A stretch of DNA of 20,924 nucleotides from Dicyema japonicum (lineage: Eukaryota; Dicyemida; Rhombozoa; Dicyemidae), in assembly GCA_011109175.1 (NCBI GenBank), contig RDEW01000038.1:221135-242058 (forward strand), given 5' to 3'. The notes beneath the pieces were generated by a model, which searched no databases, was not told the origin of the DNA, and worked only from the letters and a program-made list of their open reading frames with translations. Positions 17,963 through 20,924 of this stretch are shown one piece after another. How positions within the stretch are numbered: the first letter of the stretch is position 1; every line of letters begins with the position of its first letter. A program made the position numbers and the translations under genes.

Positions 17963-19735
17963 ATGCTGTTGAGTAGGTTTGTTGTTATTTAATTCAATTT
18001 ATAGAAGAAATTATTTGTTGCATAAAATAATAAAGGAATTACGATTTTCAGTATTTAACTTTGTAAAATTCATAGTTGTATATGACCGCATCGAGGCCTC
18101 CAATAGTTACAATTATGGGTCACGTGGATCACGGAAAAACAACATTACTGGACACCCTCCGTAACTCAAATTTAACGGAGGGTGAATTTGGGGGAATTAC
18201 TCAAAGAATCGGAGCATTTTCAGTGAAAACGAAGGATGAGATCAAATTGACTTTCATTGATACCCCAGGACATGCTGCTTTCTCATCCATGAGAGCAAGA
18301 GGAGCTTCAATCACTGATCTTGTGGTACTCGTCGTAGCTGTTGACGACGGAGTGATGCCTCAGACTCTTGAATCAATAGAATACATAAAGTCGGCTAAAG
18401 GTACTTCCTATAGTTTTCTTTTGATTTCGTCCAGTTCCTTTTATTGTTGCTCTTAACAAAATTGATATGCGTAACGGAGATGTGTCAGCCGCCAAGGAAA
18501 GCCTCTTCATCAATGACGTCGCTTTGGAGGAGTTTGGTGGGGATGTCCCATCAGTTGAGATTTCAGCCAAAAAGGTCCTGGTTTGCTTTATTTTAAGAAA
18601 TTAAACATTGATGTCCTTTTAGAGACAATTCTGAAGAAGACAAAGTCACTGAGGCAACACGAATGCTGCGCAGTGGTGATAGAGTCTTCTGTTCTGCCTG
18701 TTCATGGGTTTCCTAGATGTTTTCTATTTCAGGAAAGTGGCCTCGGTGATTGTCACGTGTGAATTTCTAAAAGTGGGAGATTTGATTGTCTCTTCTTCAG
18801 GAGTTCAGGGAAGAATTAGGGCGATGCTTGATGAGCACGGTTGTTCAGTCAAATCAGCAACAGCGAGCACTCCAGTTCAGATATCTGGTTTTAGAAACGG
18901 TATCCCAATGACTGGAGACGCATTCACGTTTGCTGATAAGATTAAAGTCCAATAATTCGTAATTCATAGATCCCTCGAAAAGCAGTCAGACACGTGTCGG
19001 CGGAGAGAAAGGATACTGGTCCTGTGAACGAGATTCAGTTCTCTGTTATTATAAAATGTGATTCTCTTGGATCCTTGGAAGCTTTGGAGAGTATTCTGTC
19101 GACTTATAATAGTCAGAAATGCCAGTTAAAGGTGATTTCATGTGAGGTTGGTAATGTCACTCGACACGATGTTGAGGTTTGTTCCACGTTTGGAGGTTTT
19201 TACTGAAATAACCATTTAGGCTGCATTTTTGCGTTCAATTCGTTCATTGACCCTTCGTCAAAGGATTTAATTAGCGAGTTGGGTGTCCACGTGGAGGAAC
19301 ATAGAGTCATTTATAAACTCGTTGATGGCCTAATTAAGAAAATTGAGGAAATTCTGCCTCCAACTCCTGTCAAGAATCATATTGGTTGTTTTTACGAATT
19401 ATTGAAAAGGAGAGGCCAACGTTTCTAAAGTTTTCATGTACGGAATTGGTAAAGGACGTGTTCCAGTGGCGGGATGTCAATGTATTAACGGAATCTTTGA
19501 TAAGAAGGCGAGAATCAAAGTGTCCAGAATAAACGAGGACGGAGATTTGGTTGAAGTTTTTGATGGATTAATCTCATCGTTGAAGAAACACAAAAGTGAC
19601 GTGAGCAACATAGAAAGGGGAGAGGAGTTTGGACTTAGAGTAGAGCATGACTTTGAATTTATGAGTGGGGATAAACTGGAATGCTATAGTTATGTTAATC
19701 ATCCCACCAAACTTGACTGGGATAAATTCTTTTGA
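17963..19735 (+). CDS. MTIF2: Mitochondrial translation initiation factor IF-2, nine exons
   Basis: GTPase that brings formyl-methionyl-tRNA to the mitochondrial ribosome. Exons: 17963-17976, 18005-18050, 18076-18400, 18435-18574, 18598-18707, 18733-18946, 18970-19195, 19220-19384, 19410-19735. The eight GT-AG introns are 28, 25, 34, 23, 25, 23, 24 and 25 nt; 1566 nt stay in frame, giving 521 aa. Residues 1-20 ([20 protein letters not shown]) look like a mitochondrial presequence. GTPase motifs: GHVDHGKT 35-42, GGIT 59-62, DTPGH 82-86, NKID 136-139, SAK 172-174. Domain II includes [20 protein letters not shown]; domain III starts [17 protein letters not shown] (307); the C-terminal fMet-tRNA-binding domain includes VPVAGCQC and [10 protein letters not shown]. 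Shorter than human MTIF2 (about 727 aa): the N-terminal domain is nearly absent, and the linker at 281-305 is about 25 residues. The ATG at 17963 is preferred over 18082 because it supplies the presequence. Confidence 0.92.
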
Positions 19736-19751
19736 CAAATGCATTGTTTGG

Positions 19752-19757
19752 AATAAA
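19752..19757 (+). terminator. Candidate poly(A) signal AATAAA
   Basis: AATAAA lies 16 bases after the MTIF2 stop codon, with AT-rich DNA following. Such close spacing suits a compact genome with short 3' UTRs. Confidence 0.5.
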
Positions 19758-19989
19758 TTTAATCATAAATAATGATTTTTAATTCACTTTTTTAAACCTT
19801 GGATGTAAAGGATTTAATTAAGTATGTCAGACATCAATAATAAGTTAGGAACTACACCCTCTATCTAAGAATATTATTCCCGATTAGCCACTTTTTTCTT
19901 CTATGGTCTTTTTTCCAGAATCCTGTTGGGTATTAACCTTTTCAATTAAATGTGGTGCACTGTGATCGAAAAGTATTTAATTTGTTGAT

Positions 19990-20112
19990 TTAATCGGGAA
20001 TCAAAGTGAGTCCTGTGACTATTTTCACTCCCTGATTTTGCACGTCTAATTTTTTTTCTAAATTAAGACCTACTGCTTTTAACAACAGGTTTCGGAATTT
20101 ATTTTCCGTCAT
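19990..20112 (-). CDS. Hypothetical 40-aa protein
   Basis: ATG at 20112 opens MTENKFRNLLLKAVGLNLEK, then KLDVQNQGVKIVTGLTLIPD and TAA. It is short but has a balanced, protein-like composition inside AT-rich DNA. It starts 44 bp from, and diverges from, the plus-strand candidate at 20157, which would make a shared promoter. No family recognised; it could be one exon of a longer gene, or chance. Confidence 0.25.
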   Translation of the reverse strand: MTENKFRNLLLKAVGLNLEKKLDVQNQGVKIVTGLTLIPD

Positions 20113-20156
20113 CCCAAAATTTATTTTTTTTTAATTAGTACCTACTGGGGAATCCC

Positions 20157-20360
20157 ATGACACCTGAGAAGACTGAAAATGTGAAAGAACAGATTGGAAT
20201 CTTTCGCAAAGTAGGTAACGATATGAAATTCAAATGCACAGCTGACCGCGGCGCAAGTAACAGCACTAACAACTACGGTACTTAGTCCTCGCTATAGTTG
20301 ATCAGCCTTCCAGTCACAGGAAATTATAATTTTACGAAAACGAATGTATGTTGCTATTAA
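20157..20360 (+). CDS. Hypothetical small protein with possible mini-introns
   Basis: Unspliced, the ATG at 20157 gives 42 aa beginning MTPEKTENVKEQIGIFRK and ending at TAG 20283. Removing two GT-AG segments, 20211-20241 (31 nt) and 20278-20297 (20 nt), gives exons of 54, 36 and 63 nt and a 50-aa chain that continues LTAAQVTALTTTLISLPVTG and reaches TAA at 20358-20360. Removing only the first also gives a short open product ending PRYS. The first segment is in the size range of this genome's introns; 20 nt would be the smallest here and is doubtful. No family recognised. Confidence 0.25.
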
Positions 20361-20405
20361 TAAGTAAACATTCAAATTAAGATAAAAACTAATTAGAAAC
20401 ATATA

Positions 20406-20627
20406 TTAAGAAAAAATACCCAATATCTCCCATATAAAGCTGAGAGAAACGTCTTGAAAAAAAATTAATAAAATAAAGGAAGAGGGGTCCAAGTGTGGAG
20501 TCCAAGCCTTATGGTTAGACTCAGATGTAATTCCCTCCAGAAAACTCCTTAACTCTTTTGTTAATGAATCGTTAATTCTTCTTAAAATTCTATCTCCCAT
20601 ATCTTCAAAACAAGTAGAATATTCCAT
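20406..20627 (-). CDS. Hypothetical 73-aa protein with hydrophobic C-terminus
   Basis: ATG at 20627: MEYSTCFEDMGDRILRRIND, then SLTKELRSFLEGITSESNHK, a likely amphipathic helical region. The C-terminal third (SSFILLIFFQDVSLSFIWEI) is hydrophobic, and TAA is at 20406. That end might be a tail anchor or, since it is AT-rich, non-coding DNA read through. It diverges from the partial gene at 20729, with 101 bp between the two ATGs. No family recognised. Confidence 0.3.
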   Translation of the reverse strand: MEYSTCFEDMGDRILRRINDSLTKELRSFLEGITSESNHKAWTPHLDPSSFILLIFFQDVSLSFIWEILGIFS

Positions 20628-20728
20628 CTCTTTATAAGTCTTCTAATAAAAAACTATACACGCGTACTTGGTGGATCAGGTATAAAGGATTTTTGGATTC
20701 TTCTATAAAAGTGAAGTAGTAACTCAGA

Positions 20729-20924
20729 ATGCAAGCACTAAAACTTAATGAAAAAGAAAAGTCCAGTTTTAATGAGGATGTGGCAAGTTTAGTATACCAA
20801 TTAGACAGAGATTGTATATGACTGAATTAATTTAATCATTTAGCACTGACCTCACTTGTTTGTAAGAAGGATACTGTCATGAAGCAAGTAGCACTAGATT
20901 CTTCCGCAAGTCTCTGATATCCAA
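20729..20924 (+). CDS. Partial gene running off the right edge, one 30-nt intron
   Basis: Exon 1 (20729-20813) encodes MQALKLNEKEKSSFNEDVAS followed by LVYQLDRD, ending one base into a codon. A 30-nt GT-AG intron (20814-20843, gtatatg...catttag) would, if retained, give TGA within a few codons. Exon 2 from 20844 continues SLTSLVCKKDTVMKQVALDS, then SAS. After that either TGA (about 20914) ends a 51-aa protein, or gtctctgatatcc is the start of a second intron cut by the window edge. The polar, Lys/Glu/Leu-rich sequence looks helical. TATA-like tataaag (20681) and tataaaa (20704) lie just upstream. No family recognised. Confidence 0.5.

Noticed and set aside
18373-18570. Minus-strand frame of 65 codons
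   Set aside because: Antisense to MTIF2 exons 3-4, whose conserved GTPase motifs fix the coding strand.
20681-20710. TATA-like tataaag and tataaaa as a promoter feature
   Set aside because: The region is AT-rich and the nearer one lies only 19 bp before the ATG, too close for a usual start site; mentioned only as weak support for the edge gene.

Overview
This is eukaryotic DNA, most likely from a very compact metazoan genome. Three host genes can be built confidently, and their introns are extraordinarily short: 13 introns of 21-34 nt, mean about 25 nt. TAA, TAG and TGA all behave as stops. Introns of this size, together with animal-type genes and animal-type transposons, point to a dicyemid mesozoan or a relative. 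That placement is inference; ciliates and nucleomorphs also have tiny introns but fit the gene and transposon content less well.

Layout. 1-2390 is a mosaic of transposon debris: the right part of a pogo/Tigger-like DNA transposon, the 3' tip of one LINE family (family 2), a 3' fragment of a second LINE family (family 1), and the tail of an unplaced reverse-transcriptase-like ORF. 2314-4588 (minus) holds a small two-exon candidate gene and a five-exon TFG-like gene (PB1 domain, short coiled coil, Pro/Gln-rich tail). 4589-5733 has no recognisable gene. 5734-9288 is a nearly complete but decayed family-1 LINE (APE endonuclease, reverse transcriptase, C-terminal domain) preceded by repeated units that resemble its own 5' end. 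9289-11144 is a complete-length but mutated Tigger-like element with terminal inverted repeats and a TA duplication, inserted 15 bp after the LINE stop codon. 11237-14530 and 15666-17750 hold at least seven fragments of family-2 (jockey/CR1-like) LINEs on both strands, one with a 19-bp target-site duplication. Between them, 15093-15519 (minus) is a two-exon host gene of unknown function. 17963-19735 (plus) is a nine-exon gene for mitochondrial translation initiation factor 2. The right end (19990-20924) carries four small or partial candidate genes arranged as two divergent pairs.

How it fits together. The window alternates gene islands (2.3-4.6 kb, 15.1-15.5 kb, 18.0-20.9 kb) with nested, degenerate transposon layers. 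All transposase and reverse-transcriptase ORFs are broken, so no element here looks autonomous. Short tandem duplications of about 118-147 bp recur inside or beside the transposon debris. A 298-bp near-identical duplication meets at the only N in the window and may be an assembly join. The strongest biology is the intron set: all 13 confident introns either shift the frame or contain an in-frame stop if retained. Second is the reduced mitochondrial IF2, which has almost no N-terminal domain and a connector of only about 25 residues.
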